Numbered from the stretch's first letter, positions 34,534 through 44,440 are shown. The stretch: DNA of 64,000 bases from Burkholderia sp. D-99 (GCF_011605345.1 NZ_JAAOXM010000006.1:62001-126000), one strand, 5' to 3'. Notes: generated by a model from the sequence alone, not told the origin. A program made the numbers and translations.

Positions 34534-35174
34534 CGAATCAGGTCGAGTGCCGCACGAACCGGCGCGAACGAGCGCCGATGCGCTTCGCACGGGCCATGCT
34601 CGCGCAGTGCGGCAAGGTGTTTCGCGGTGCCGTAGCCCGCATGCACGTTGAAGCCGTACACCGGGAAACGCGCGTGCAGGTCGACGAGCATGCGATCGCG
34701 CGTGACCTTCGCGAGGATCGACGCGGCCGAGATGCTCGGCACCAGCGCGTCGCCGCTGACGATCGCCTCGGCACGCACCGCCAGCGTCGGGCAGCGGTTG
34801 CCGTCGATCTGCGCGAGCGTCGGCAGGACCGACAGCCCCTCGACGGCCCGTTTCATCGCGAGCATCGTCGCGTGCAGGATGTTCAGCGTGTCGATCTCGT
34901 CGACGCTCGCCGACGCGACGCAGTACGCGCGCGAACGTGCGACGATCAGGTCGTACAGCGCGTCACGCTTCTTCGCGGACAGCGCCTTCGAATCGTCGAG
35001 CCCGTCGATCGGCTGCGCCGGATCGAGGATCACGGCGGCGGCCACCACCGGCCCCGCGAGCGGGCCGCGGCCCGCTTCGTCGACACCGCAGACGATCTCG
35101 TCAGGGCGGCTGAAGTCGAAACCGCCCTGCTCGTCGCTCGACGCGCGGCGGCGTGATGCACGTACTGCGGTCAT
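34530..35174 (-). CDS. rnhB: Ribonuclease HII
   Basis: RNase HII cuts RNA in RNA-DNA hybrids and removes single ribonucleotides. The 214-aa protein shows CGVDEAGRGPLAGPVVAAAV with the catalytic DE pair near residue 30, later ISAASILAKVTRD and the tail YGTAKHLAALREHGPC. It begins with a short basic extension (MTAVRASRRRASSDEQG). It overlaps lpxB upstream and the methyltransferase downstream by 4 bases each, the usual lpxB-rnhB order. Confidence 0.96.
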   Translation of the reverse strand: MTAVRASRRRASSDEQGGFDFSRPDEIVCGVDEAGRGPLAGPVVAAAVILDPAQPIDGLDDSKALSAKKRDALYDLIVARSRAYCVASASVDEIDTLNILHATMLAMKRAVEGLSVLPTLAQIDGNRCPTLAVRAEAIVSGDALVPSISAASILAKVTRDRMLVDLHARFPVYGFNVHAGYGTAKHLAALREHGPCEAHRRSFAPVRAALDLIR

Positions 35175-36340
35175 GCGCGCCCCTTGCGATGTTCGAGCAC
35201 GCGCACGACCGCTTCGGCGGCCTTCGCGGCCGTGTTCTGCCGCAACGAAAGATGCATTTCGGTGAATACTTCGGTGAGCGTGCGGCGGTTCGCGTCGTCG
35301 CGCAGCTGCGTGAGCGTCGCATCGGCGAGCGCCTCGGGCGTCGCGAAATGCTGCAGCAGCTCGGGCACGACGAAACGCCCCGCCAGGATGTTCGGCAAGC
35401 CGACGTACGGCAGGTAACCCTGCCGGCGCATGATCTGCCCGGTCAGCCAGGGCACCTTGTACGAGATCACCATCGGCTTCTTCAGCAGCGCGGCTTCCAG
35501 CGTGACCGTGCCGCTCTTCACGAGGATCGCGTCGGCCGCCGTCATCGCGACCTGCGAGCGGCCGTCGGTGAGCGTCAGCGCGAGCTGCGGATGCGCATCG
35601 ACGAGCGGCTGCAGCAGCGCGCGCAGCGCGGGCGTCGCCGCCGGCATCACGAACCGCACACCGGGCTCGCGCTGCTGCATCAGCGCCATCGCCGCAAAGA
35701 ACGTCGGGCCGATCAGCGCGATTTCCGAGCGCCGGCTGCCCGGGAGCACCGCGATCACCGGGCCGTCGGCCGGCAATCCGAGCGCGATGCGCGCACCGTG
35801 CGTGTCGGGTTCGAGCGGGATCTCGTCGGCCAGCGGATGGCCGACGTAGGTCGACGCGATGCCTGCCTTGTCGAGAATCGCCGGTTCGAACGGGAACAGG
35901 CACAGCATGTGATCGACGGATTTCGCGATCTTCTTGATCCGGCCGCCGCGCCATGCCCAGATCGACGGGCACACGAAGTGGATCGACGGGATACCCGCGT
36001 CGCGGGCCGCCTGTTCGACGTTGAAGTTGAAGTCGGGCGCGTCGATGCCGATGAACGCGTCCGGCCGCTCGGCGAGCAACTGGCGCTTGAGCTCACCACG
36101 AATCCGCAGGATCTCGGGGATCTGGCCCAGCGCCTCGACATAACCGCGCACGGTCAGCTTGTCCATCTGCCAGTGCGAGTCGAAGCCCTGCGCGATCATC
36201 CGCTGCCCGCCGATCCCGTAGAACTGGGCCGATTCGGGCAGTCGCTCGCGCAGCCCGCCGAGCAGCGATGCCCCGAGCAGGTCGCCCGACGGTTCGCCGG
36301 CCGCCATCGCAAGCCGGAGCTGAGTGGTCGGAAGCGGCAT
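35171..36340 (-). CDS. lpxB: Lipid-A-disaccharide synthase
   Basis: LpxB joins UDP-diacylglucosamine and lipid X into the lipid A disaccharide at the inner membrane. The 389-aa glycosyltransferase has the N-terminal AGEPSGDLLGASLL motif, IGIDAPDFNFNVE and HFVCPSIWAWRGGR (UDP-sugar site region) and a C-terminal PVIAVLPGSRRSEI near residue 190. It follows lpxA by 3 bases and overlaps rnhB by 4. Confidence 0.97.
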   Translation of the reverse strand: MPLPTTQLRLAMAAGEPSGDLLGASLLGGLRERLPESAQFYGIGGQRMIAQGFDSHWQMDKLTVRGYVEALGQIPEILRIRGELKRQLLAERPDAFIGIDAPDFNFNVEQAARDAGIPSIHFVCPSIWAWRGGRIKKIAKSVDHMLCLFPFEPAILDKAGIASTYVGHPLADEIPLEPDTHGARIALGLPADGPVIAVLPGSRRSEIALIGPTFFAAMALMQQREPGVRFVMPAATPALRALLQPLVDAHPQLALTLTDGRSQVAMTAADAILVKSGTVTLEAALLKKPMVISYKVPWLTGQIMRRQGYLPYVGLPNILAGRFVVPELLQHFATPEALADATLTQLRDDANRRTLTEVFTEMHLSLRQNTAAKAAEAVVRVLEHRKGRA

Positions 36341-36343
36341 CGC

Positions 36344-37132
36344 TTAGCGGATGATGCCGCGTTGCGACGCGTCGATGAACTCGACGAACGCCTTGACCGC
36401 CGCGTCACCGTCGCCGCCCGCTTCCGCGAGCTCGCGCAGCTGCACCTTCGCTTCCTCGAACGACAGACCGTTCTTGTACAGCAGGCGGTAAGCGCTGCGC
36501 AGCGCGGAGATCGCGTCGGGCGAGAAACCGCGCCGGCGCAACCCTTCGACGTTGATCCCGTGAGGCTCGGCCTTGTTGCCCGCCGCGATCACGAACGGCG
36601 GAATGTCCTGCACGAGCGCCGAAGCACCACCGAGCATCGAGTGCGCGCCGATGCGCACGAACTGGTGGACGCCCGACATCCCCCCGACGATCGCCCAGTC
36701 GCCGATCTCGACGTGGCCGGCCATCTGTGCGTTGCTCGACAGGATCACGTGGCTGCCGACGGTGCAGTCATGGCCGATGTGCACATAGGCCATGATCCAG
36801 TTGTCGTCGCCGAGCGTCGTCACACCGACGTCCTGCACGGTGCCCGTGTGGATCGTCGTGAATTCGCGGATCGTGTTGCGGTTTCCGATCACGAGCTTCG
36901 TCGGCTCGTCCTTGTACTTCATGTCCTGCGGACGACCGCCGACCGACGCGTAATGGCCGATGCGGTTGTCCTCGCCGAGCGTCGTATGGCCCTCGATCAC
37001 GCTGTGCGAACCGATCGTCGTGCGCGCGCCGATCGTGACATGCGGACCGACGATCGCGTACGGGCCGATCTCGACCGATTCGTCGATCTGCGCGCCCGGT
37101 TCGACAATCGCGGTGGGATGAATCCTGGTCAT
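36344..37132 (-). CDS. lpxA: UDP-N-acetylglucosamine acyltransferase
   Basis: LpxA makes the first lipid A precursor by 3-O-acylation of UDP-GlcNAc. The 262-aa protein is a left-handed beta helix of hexapeptide repeats (ARTTIGSHSVIEGHTTLGE among others), with the catalytic histidine in VHIGHDCTVGSHV and the acyl-chain ruler region near GVHQFVRIGAHSMLGG. It lies between fabZ (58 bases) and lpxB (3 bases). Confidence 0.97.
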   Translation of the reverse strand: MTRIHPTAIVEPGAQIDESVEIGPYAIVGPHVTIGARTTIGSHSVIEGHTTLGEDNRIGHYASVGGRPQDMKYKDEPTKLVIGNRNTIREFTTIHTGTVQDVGVTTLGDDNWIMAYVHIGHDCTVGSHVILSSNAQMAGHVEIGDWAIVGGMSGVHQFVRIGAHSMLGGASALVQDIPPFVIAAGNKAEPHGINVEGLRRRGFSPDAISALRSAYRLLYKNGLSFEEAKVQLRELAEAGGDGDAAVKAFVEFIDASQRGIIR

Positions 37133-37190
37133 GCGCCGTTGCCTCTCGATGTGATGTGTCGCGTTGCGTTGCCTGTGCGTGCCGCGTCGC

Positions 37191-37658
37191 TCAGGGCGCC
37201 GCGTCGGTCGTCTTGACCGTGCACATCAGTTCGGCTTCCGCCGCCACCTTGCCGTCCACTTCCGCCACCGCCTTGAACTTCCAGATACCGCGGATGTAGC
37301 GTTCGAACGTCACGTTCAGAATCAGCTGGTCGCCCGGCTCGACCGGACGCTTGAAGCGCGCGCCGTCGATCCCGACGAAGTAGTACAGCGTGTTCTCCGG
37401 ATCCTTCGGCTGCTCTTCCGAGAAGGTCAGCAGCGCCGCGGCCTGCGCGAGTGCCTCGAGGATCAGCACGCCCGGCATCACCGGCCGCTTCGGGAAATGC
37501 CCCTGGAAGAACGGCTCGTTGATCGACACGTTCTTCAGCGCTTTGATTCCCTTGTGCGGCTCGAGTTCGAGCACGCGATCGACGAGCAGAATCGGGTAGC
37601 GATGCGGCAGCAGCGTGAGGATCTTGTGGATGTCGAGATTGATTTTTTCAGTGCTCAT
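37191..37658 (-). CDS. fabZ: 3-hydroxyacyl-ACP dehydratase
   Basis: FabZ dehydrates 3-hydroxyacyl-ACP in fatty acid elongation and competes with LpxA/LpxD for the same hydroxyacyl pool. The 155-aa hot-dog protein has LLPHRYPILLVDRV and the catalytic GHFPKRPVMPGVLILEALAQ (His and Glu). The ATG starting MSTEKINLD is chosen; 26 upstream codons are not conserved. The gene lies between lpxD and lpxA as in most proteobacteria. Confidence 0.97.
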   Translation of the reverse strand: MSTEKINLDIHKILTLLPHRYPILLVDRVLELEPHKGIKALKNVSINEPFFQGHFPKRPVMPGVLILEALAQAAALLTFSEEQPKDPENTLYYFVGIDGARFKRPVEPGDQLILNVTFERYIRGIWKFKAVAEVDGKVAAEAELMCTVKTTDAAP

Positions 37659-37787
37659 GATGGTTCGTCTCACGCAGAGGCTGCGCGGTGGTGATGCAAA
37701 GGCTGAAGCGGGCCGCCGTGCGGCCCTGTCTGGCAAACCGGGCCGGTTGCGCTGGCCGTGCCCGGTTCGAGATCTCGCATGATGCGC

Positions 37788-38882
37788 TCAGGCGTGCGTG
37801 CCGCCCTGGGCGGCGAGCGCGGCTTCGAGCGCCTTGATGCGCTCGCGCAGCTTGTCGAGGTTGCGCACGAGCGCGGCGCTCTTGTTCCATTCGCCGTGGT
37901 CGACGGCCGGGAACGCGCTGGTATAGATGCCGGCCTTCGGCAGCGACTTCGACACGCCCGAATTCGCGGTGATGATGACATAGTCGCCGAGCGTCACGTG
38001 GCCAGCGATCCCGGCCGCGCCACCGATCATGCAGTGGCGGCCGATCGTCGTGCTGCCCGCGATGCCCGCCTTGCCGGCGATCACCGTGTAGGCGCCGATC
38101 CGGCAGTTGTGGGCGATCTGCACCTGGTTGTCGATCTTCACGCATTCGTCGATGACGGTATCTGCCATCGCGCCGCGGTCGATCGTCGTGTTCGCGCCGA
38201 TCTCGACGTCCGGGCCGATCGATACGCCGCCGACCTGCGGGATCTTGACCCAGCTGCCGGTACGCGCGTCGCCGTCACCGACGAAATCCGGTGCGAAGCC
38301 GAAGCCGTCGGAGCCGATCACGGCGCCCGCATGGATGATCGCGCGCGGGCCGACCTTGCAGCCGTGGTACACCGACGCGTTCGGATACAGGTGCGAGCCC
38401 GCGCCGATCGTCGTGCCGCGGCCGATGAATACGTTCGCGTCGAGCTGCACGCCGTCTTCGATCACCGCACCGGCCTCGACCGTTACGTGCGGGCCGATCA
38501 CCGCGCTCGCGGCGACCTGTGCGGCCGGATCGATCGTCGCGCTCGGATGCACGCCTGCGGCACGCTGCGGCGTGGCCAGATCGATGAACATCTGCGCGAC
38601 GCGTGCGAAATACGCATACGGATTCGGCGTGACGATGAAATTGCGGGGCCCGGCCGTCCGGCCGGTAGCGGCCGCGCCGAGCTTTTCCAGATCCTTCGGC
38701 GCGATCAGCACCGCGCCGGCGCGGGTCGACTCGACCTGCGACAGGTACTTCGGATTCGCGAGGAACGCGAGTTGCTGCGGGCCAGCCTGGTCGAGCGGTG
38801 CGAGCCCGCTCACCTTGCACTGTGCGTCGCCGGCGATCTCGCCGCCGAACCGCTTTACGAGTTCCTCAAGCGTCAATGCCAT
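37788..38882 (-). CDS. lpxD: UDP-3-O-(3-hydroxyacyl)glucosamine N-acyltransferase
   Basis: LpxD adds the second acyl chain in lipid A synthesis. The 364-aa protein has an N-terminal uridine-binding domain (about 1-100), then a long left-handed beta helix with the catalytic His in VQIAHNCRIGAYTVIAGKAG, and a C-terminal helix (NLDKLRERIKALEAALAA). It starts 16 bases after the skp stop and precedes fabZ by 129 bases. Confidence 0.97.
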   Translation of the reverse strand: MALTLEELVKRFGGEIAGDAQCKVSGLAPLDQAGPQQLAFLANPKYLSQVESTRAGAVLIAPKDLEKLGAAATGRTAGPRNFIVTPNPYAYFARVAQMFIDLATPQRAAGVHPSATIDPAAQVAASAVIGPHVTVEAGAVIEDGVQLDANVFIGRGTTIGAGSHLYPNASVYHGCKVGPRAIIHAGAVIGSDGFGFAPDFVGDGDARTGSWVKIPQVGGVSIGPDVEIGANTTIDRGAMADTVIDECVKIDNQVQIAHNCRIGAYTVIAGKAGIAGSTTIGRHCMIGGAAGIAGHVTLGDYVIITANSGVSKSLPKAGIYTSAFPAVDHGEWNKSAALVRNLDKLRERIKALEAALAAQGGTHA

Positions 38883-38898
38883 TCGTCGTCTGCTCCGT

Positions 38899-39426
38899 TC
38901 AGTTCGTCGAGCCGGACGCGAGCGCCTTGAGCACCTTGTCGGTGATGTCGATGCGCGGGCTGACGTACACGGCTTCCTGCACGATCAGGTCGTAATTCTG
39001 CTGCTCGGCGATCTGCTTGATGACCTTGTTCGCCCTCTCGAGCACAGCCGCCAGCTCCTCGTTGCGGCGCTGGTTCAGGTCCTCTCGGAACTCGCGCTGC
39101 TTGCGCTGGAAGTCGGTATCGAGCTGCGCGAGATCGCGCTGCTTCTGCGCACGATCGGCCGCCGACAGCGACGTGCCGTTCTTGTCGAGCGAATCGGACA
39201 TCGACTTCAGACGCGCCGCCAAGTCCTGCAGATCCTTGTCGCGCTTCGCGAACTCGGCTTCGAGCTTCGTCTGCGCCGCCTTCGCGGGCGCCGACTCGCG
39301 CAGGATCCGATCCGAATTGACCGCCGCGATGCGGGCGACGTCCTGTGCGTGCACCGTTGCCGCGCCCAAGGCCAGCGCAACGGTCAGCGCGCACATCACT
39401 CGTTTCGAAAACTTACCGGTTAGCAA
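38899..39426 (-). CDS. skp: Periplasmic chaperone Skp/OmpH
   Basis: Skp holds unfolded outer-membrane proteins on their way to the Bam complex. The 175-aa precursor starts at a TTG preceded by GAGAGGG; its signal peptide reads SKRVMCALTVALALGAATVHA with cleavage likely after AHA-like VHA. The mature part is a charged coiled coil (about 55-130), with AKRDKDLQDLAARLKSMSDS as a sample, ending in a TDKVLKALASG motif. An ATG ten codons in would shorten the n-region. It sits between bamA (34 bases) and lpxD. Confidence 0.95.
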   Translation of the reverse strand: MLTGKFSKRVMCALTVALALGAATVHAQDVARIAAVNSDRILRESAPAKAAQTKLEAEFAKRDKDLQDLAARLKSMSDSLDKNGTSLSAADRAQKQRDLAQLDTDFQRKQREFREDLNQRRNEELAAVLERANKVIKQIAEQQNYDLIVQEAVYVSPRIDITDKVLKALASGSTN

Positions 39427-39460
39427 AATTACCCTCTCGTTGCTGTTGTCATGCGTTCGG

Positions 39461-41770
39461 TCAGAACGCCGTCCCGATCTGGAACTGGAATTTCTGATAC
39501 TGGTCGCCTTCGTGCTTCTGCAGCGGGAAGCCGAGGCTCAGCTTGAGCGGGCCGATCGGCGAGATCCACGCGAGACCCACGCCGTAGCCGTAACGCAGGC
39601 CGTTGGCGCCCGTACTCGTGCCGCCCGGCGCGTTGCCCCACACGTTACCGCCGTCGAGGAACGTGAACACGCGCAGCGTGCGGTCGTAACCCGTGCCCGG
39701 CAGCGGGAACGTCAGTTCGATGTTGCCGACGACCATCTTCGAACCGCCGATCGGGTCGTTCGTCTTCGTGTCGCGCGGGCCCAGCGAGCTCGGCTCGTAG
39801 CCTCGCACGGAGCCGATACCGCCCGCGTAGTAGTTCTTGAAGATCGGGTACGGGTTGCCGATACCGTTACCGTAGCCGCCCTGCAGGTTCATGCCCAGGA
39901 TGAAGCCGCGCGAGAACGAATAGTAGTACTGCGCCTGCAGGTCGGCCTTGTAGTACTGGATCTTGCCGACCGGCACGCCGTACTCCATGTTCGCCTGCGT
40001 GAAGTAGCCGCGGCTCGGAATCAGCGCGCTGTCACGCGCGTCGCGCGACCACGCGACGGTCAGCGGCACCGTGTTCGACACTCGGCCGAACTGGTTCACG
40101 TAATCCTGGTAGCTCTGCGGCGTGTTCGAATCGACGTCGAGGCGGTTCTGCTCGAAGCCCGCGCCGAAGTAAACGGTGTCGACTTCCGAGAACGGAATGC
40201 CGAACTTCAGGTTGCCGCCCGCGCTGATGATCCGGAAGCTCGAGCTCGTCGAATAGTAGAGCGGCTGGTACGTGCGGTAGTAGACGTCCGTGATCCGCTT
40301 GATGCCGTCGACCGTGAAGTACGGGTCGACCTGCGTGACGGTCAGCGTGCGGTAGCTCTTCGCGGTGTTGACGTTCACCGACAGGCTCGTGCCCGAACCA
40401 AACACGTTGTCCTGCGACACGCCGGCCGACAGCACGACCTTGTCCGTCGACGAGAAGCCGGCGCCCAGCGTGATCGCGCCGGTCGGCTTTTCGTCGACCT
40501 TCACGTTCACGTCGACCTGGTCGTTCGTGCCGTCGACCGGCACCGTCGTCACGTCGACGTTGGTGAAGTAGCCGAGACGGTTCACGCGGTCCTTCGACAG
40601 CGCGAGACGGTTCGAATCGAACCACGAGCTTTCGAGCTGGCGCATTTCGCGGCGCACCACTTCGTCGCGCGTGCGCGTGTTGCCTACGACGTTGATGCGG
40701 CGCACGTACACGCGGCGGCTCGGATCGACGACGAGGTTCAGGTTCACCTTGTGGTTCGCCTGGTCGATGTCCGGCTGCGCGTTGACGGCCGCGAATGCGT
40801 AGCCGTATTCGCCGAGCTTGTCGACGATCGACTTGGTGGTCTGCTGCAGCTTTTCGGCCGAGAAGCGGTCGCCCGGCTTGATCTTGATCAGCTTGTTGAG
40901 TTCGGCTTCGCGATCGAGCAGGTTGCCCGACAGCTTGATGCCCGACACCGTGTACGGCTCGCCTTCGTGCAGCGTCACCGTCAGGTACATGTCCTTCTTG
41001 TCGGGCGAGATCGACACCTGGGTCGACTCGATGTTGAACTCGAGGTAGCCGCGGTTCAGGTAGTACGAGCGCACGGCCTCGAGGTCGCCCGTCAGCTTTT
41101 CCTTCGAGTACAGGTCGTTCTTCGTGTACCACGAGAACCAGTTCGGCGTCGACAGCTGCATCTCGTCGCGCAGCGTGCTGGTCTTGAACGCCTTGTTGCC
41201 GATGAAGTTGATCTGGCGGATCTTCGCGCTCGGGCCTTCGGCCACCGCGAACAGGATCGACACGCGGTTCGCGTCGACCGGCGTGACCGTCGTCTTGACC
41301 TCGGCCGCGTAGAAGCCGCGCGTGAGGTACTGGCGCTTGAGCTCCTGCTCCGCCTTGTCGACGAGTGCCTTGTCGTAGTAGCGGCCGTCGGCGAGACCGA
41401 CCGCGCGCAGCGCCTTCGTCAGGTTGTCCTTGTCGAATTCCTTCGTGCCGGTGAAGTCGATCGACGCGATGGCCGGACGCTCCTGCACCTGCACGATGAC
41501 GACGTTGCCCTGCGTGGCAATGCGAACGTCGTTGAAAAAGCCCGTCGCGTACAGCGCGCGGATTGCTTCGGATGCCTTGTCGTCCGTGAAGGTATCGCCC
41601 TGCTTGATCGGCAGATATGCGAACACCGAACCCGCTTCGACGCGCTGCAGCCCCTCGATCTTGATGTCTTGCACCACGAACGGTGCCGCTGCATGCGCCG
41701 CGAGGCCGTGAGCGGCAAGCGCAGCCGCCGCAACTGTCTTAGGTACAAAGCGATGAGGTTTGAACAACAT
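39461..41770 (-). CDS. bamA: Outer membrane assembly factor BamA
   Basis: BamA folds and inserts beta-barrel proteins in the outer membrane. The 769-aa precursor has a signal peptide (KTVAAAALAAHGLAAHAAA), five POTRA domains (about residues 30-430, with FVVQDIKIEGLQRVEAGSVF the first) and a 16-strand barrel with the VRGYEPSSLGPRDTK motif in loop 6. It ends in phenylalanine (FQIGTAF), the barrel insertion signal. It lies between rseP (61 bases) and skp, a usual order. Confidence 0.98.
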   Translation of the reverse strand: MLFKPHRFVPKTVAAAALAAHGLAAHAAAPFVVQDIKIEGLQRVEAGSVFAYLPIKQGDTFTDDKASEAIRALYATGFFNDVRIATQGNVVIVQVQERPAIASIDFTGTKEFDKDNLTKALRAVGLADGRYYDKALVDKAEQELKRQYLTRGFYAAEVKTTVTPVDANRVSILFAVAEGPSAKIRQINFIGNKAFKTSTLRDEMQLSTPNWFSWYTKNDLYSKEKLTGDLEAVRSYYLNRGYLEFNIESTQVSISPDKKDMYLTVTLHEGEPYTVSGIKLSGNLLDREAELNKLIKIKPGDRFSAEKLQQTTKSIVDKLGEYGYAFAAVNAQPDIDQANHKVNLNLVVDPSRRVYVRRINVVGNTRTRDEVVRREMRQLESSWFDSNRLALSKDRVNRLGYFTNVDVTTVPVDGTNDQVDVNVKVDEKPTGAITLGAGFSSTDKVVLSAGVSQDNVFGSGTSLSVNVNTAKSYRTLTVTQVDPYFTVDGIKRITDVYYRTYQPLYYSTSSSFRIISAGGNLKFGIPFSEVDTVYFGAGFEQNRLDVDSNTPQSYQDYVNQFGRVSNTVPLTVAWSRDARDSALIPSRGYFTQANMEYGVPVGKIQYYKADLQAQYYYSFSRGFILGMNLQGGYGNGIGNPYPIFKNYYAGGIGSVRGYEPSSLGPRDTKTNDPIGGSKMVVGNIELTFPLPGTGYDRTLRVFTFLDGGNVWGNAPGGTSTGANGLRYGYGVGLAWISPIGPLKLSLGFPLQKHEGDQYQKFQFQIGTAF

Positions 41771-41831
41771 GCATCCCCAATATTTAGCTGCATCAAATCG
41801 GGCGGCTGCCGAGCGGCCGCCGCCTGACGCT

Positions 41832-43217
41832 TCAGAAATGGATTAACCGAGCCAGATCGTTGAACAGCGCGATCGCCGACAACGCGACGATGCAGATCAA
41901 CCCGGCTCTTTGCAGAATCAGCTGCCAGCGCTCCGAGACGGCTTTCCCGGTCGCGGCTTCAACCGCATAATATAACAGATGCCCCCCGTCCAAAACGGGA
42001 ATCGGCAACAAGTTCAGGACGCCAAGGCTAATGCTGACAAGGGCGAGGAACGACAGGAACGCGGACGGACCGAGCCGCGCACTCTTGCCCGCGTAGTCGG
42101 CAATCGTCACGGGGCCGGACAGGTTCTTCAGCGACGCGTTGCCCGTGATCATGCGCCCGAACATCCGCAGCGAATACACGGAGATGTCCCACGTGCGGTG
42201 CGCGCCGAGCCGCAGGCTCTCGATCGGGCCGTAACGCACGTCGACGGACGGCGCATGCATCGACAGCGCCGCGCCGATCCGGCCGACCTGCTGCCCCGAT
42301 TCATCGTCGCGCTGCATCTGCGGCACGATCGACACCGTCTGCGCGGCGCCGTCGCGCTCGATCTGCAGGTCGAGCGGCTTGCCCGCATGGTGTTTCACGA
42401 AATCGATGAAGCGCGACGCGCCGCCGATCGGCTTGCCGTCGAGCGCGACCAGCTTGTCGCCGGACTTCAGGCCCGCCTGCTCCGCTGCGCTGCCGGGCTG
42501 CACCGATGCGACCGACAGCGTGCCGCCACCGGTTTCGAAGCCCAGATGGGCCATGAAATCGTCGTCGAGCTGGGTTTCGGGAACGTTGCGGAGGTCGACG
42601 CGGAAATCGAACGTCGTGTTGCCGTCGCGTGCGCCGAGCACGATCTCGCTGTGATCGAACGCGGCCGCCAGCAGCTTCCAGCGCAGGTCCGACCACGATC
42701 GTACCGGCTCGGACTCGCCGCCCTGCGCGTCGCCTGTGCGCACGTTGCGGATCGACACGATCGTCTCGCCGCCGTCGAAGCCCGCGCGCGCCGCCGCCGT
42801 GCCGGCGGCCGGCGGCGCGACGATCGCGGCCGGCTCGGTCACGCCGGTGGCAAATACGACAGAAAACAGCACGATTGCCAACAGGAAGTTCGCAATCGGC
42901 CCGGCCGCGACGATCGCAATGCGCTTGTAGACCGACTGCCGGTTGAACGCCTGGCCAAGCTCCTCGGGCGGAATGCCGGGGCCGGAATCGCGCTCGTCGA
43001 GCATCTTCACGTAGCCGCCGAGCGGCAGCACGGACAGCGTCCACTCGGTGCCCGTCCTGCGGCTGACCCAGCGCGCGACGGGCTGGCCGAAGCCGATCGA
43101 GAAACGCAGCACCTTCACGCCGCACCAGCGCGCGACGCGATAATGTCCGTACTCATGCACGACGACCAGCACCCCGATCGCCACCGCAAACGCGATCAGT
43201 TCGACCAGCACGTTCAT
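41832..43217 (-). CDS. rseP: RIP metalloprotease RseP (site-2 protease)
   Basis: RseP cuts anti-sigma-E and remnant signal peptides within the inner membrane. The 461-aa protein has the zinc motif HEYGH in its first helix (VVVHEYGHYRVARW), a PDZ tandem (about 105-300; GLKSGDKLVALDGKPIGG), and the second metal motif NLLPIPVLDGGHL near the C-terminus. The ATG is preferred to a GTG two codons upstream. It follows dxr by 11 bases and precedes bamA. Confidence 0.96.
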   Translation of the reverse strand: MNVLVELIAFAVAIGVLVVVHEYGHYRVARWCGVKVLRFSIGFGQPVARWVSRRTGTEWTLSVLPLGGYVKMLDERDSGPGIPPEELGQAFNRQSVYKRIAIVAAGPIANFLLAIVLFSVVFATGVTEPAAIVAPPAAGTAAARAGFDGGETIVSIRNVRTGDAQGGESEPVRSWSDLRWKLLAAAFDHSEIVLGARDGNTTFDFRVDLRNVPETQLDDDFMAHLGFETGGGTLSVASVQPGSAAEQAGLKSGDKLVALDGKPIGGASRFIDFVKHHAGKPLDLQIERDGAAQTVSIVPQMQRDDESGQQVGRIGAALSMHAPSVDVRYGPIESLRLGAHRTWDISVYSLRMFGRMITGNASLKNLSGPVTIADYAGKSARLGPSAFLSFLALVSISLGVLNLLPIPVLDGGHLLYYAVEAATGKAVSERWQLILQRAGLICIVALSAIALFNDLARLIHF

Positions 43218-43228
43218 GAGCACCCCAT

Positions 43229-44425
43229 TCAGACAGTACGCTCCACGCGAGGCGCAGGCGCTTTGGCAATGATTTCGGCGGCGAGGCGGCGTGCCTCGGC
43301 ATCCGCCGCCAGGACGTCGTCGAGCCCGTCGGGCTCGCGGTTCGGCAGCGTGCTGAGCACGGTGTCGACCGTCGCCGCAATCGCCATGAAGCCGATGCGG
43401 CGCTCGAGAAACGCTTCGACCGCCACTTCGTTCGCCGCGTTCAATGCGGCGCTCGCGATGCCGCCTTCCTCAAGCGCCTTCAGCGCGAGCGCGAGGCACG
43501 GGAAGCGCGCGTAATCGGGCTGCTCGAACGACAGCTGGGCGATCTGCGCGAGGTCGAGCTGATCGACGCCCGCGTCGACGCGCTCGGGAAACGCGAGCGC
43601 GTGCGCAATCGGCGTGCGCATGTCGGGGTTGCCGAGCTGTGCGAGCACCGAGCCGTCGCGATACGACACGAGCGAATGGATCACGCTCTGCGGATGAATC
43701 AGCACGTCGATCCGGTCGCCCGGCAACCCGAAGATCCAGTGCGCCTCGATCACCTCAAGGCCCTTGTTCATCATCGTCGCGGAATCGACCGAGATCTTGC
43801 GGCCCATCACCCAGTTCGGGTGCTTGCACGCCTCGTCCGGCGTCACGTCGACGAGCGTGGCCGGCTCGCGCGTGCGGAACGGGCCGCCCGACGCGGTCAG
43901 GATGATCTTCGAGATCCCGCCGTGCTCGGCCGCATCGCGCGGCATGCACTGGAAGATCGCGTTGTGTTCGCTGTCGACCGGCAGCAGGATCGCGCCATGG
44001 TCGCGCACGGCGTCCATGAAGATCGCGCCCGACATCACCAGCGCTTCCTTGTTCGCGAGCAGGATGCGCTTGCCTGCGCGCGCAGCGGCGAGGCTCGGCG
44101 CGAGGCCCGCCGCGCCGACGATCGCCGCGACCACCGTGTCGCAACCGTCGCTCTTCGACACGTCGACGAGCGCCTGCGGCCCGTGCAGCACAGTCGTCTT
44201 GCTGCCCGCCGCGCGCAGTTTCGCGTCGACGTGCGCGGCGGTCGCGGCGTCGCCGACCACCGCCACTTCAGGCGCGAAGCGCAGGCATTGCTCGACCAGC
44301 TTGTCGCCGTTGCGGTGCGCGGTCAGCGCGTAGACCGAGAAGCGCTCGGGATGGCGCGCGACCACGTCGAGCGTGCTGTCTCCGATCGAGCCCGTGGAAC
44401 CGAGCAATGTCAGACGTTTTTGCAT
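43229..44425 (-). CDS. dxr: 1-deoxy-D-xylulose 5-phosphate reductoisomerase
   Basis: Dxr (IspC) commits DXP to the MEP isoprenoid pathway using NADPH. The 398-aa protein shows LGSTGSIGDSTLDVVARHPE (NADPH site), the active-site SEHNAIFQCMP near 185 and LTASGGPFRTREP (flexible loop). Metal ligands in DSEHNA and NEVAVEAFLERRI are present. Isoprenoid precursors it makes feed uppS two genes upstream. Gaps to cdsA (15 bases) and rseP (11) are short. Confidence 0.97.
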   Translation of the reverse strand: MQKRLTLLGSTGSIGDSTLDVVARHPERFSVYALTAHRNGDKLVEQCLRFAPEVAVVGDAATAAHVDAKLRAAGSKTTVLHGPQALVDVSKSDGCDTVVAAIVGAAGLAPSLAAARAGKRILLANKEALVMSGAIFMDAVRDHGAILLPVDSEHNAIFQCMPRDAAEHGGISKIILTASGGPFRTREPATLVDVTPDEACKHPNWVMGRKISVDSATMMNKGLEVIEAHWIFGLPGDRIDVLIHPQSVIHSLVSYRDGSVLAQLGNPDMRTPIAHALAFPERVDAGVDQLDLAQIAQLSFEQPDYARFPCLALALKALEEGGIASAALNAANEVAVEAFLERRIGFMAIAATVDTVLSTLPNREPDGLDDVLAADAEARRLAAEIIAKAPAPRVERTV

Positions 44426-44440
44426 AACAGAAATAGTGGT

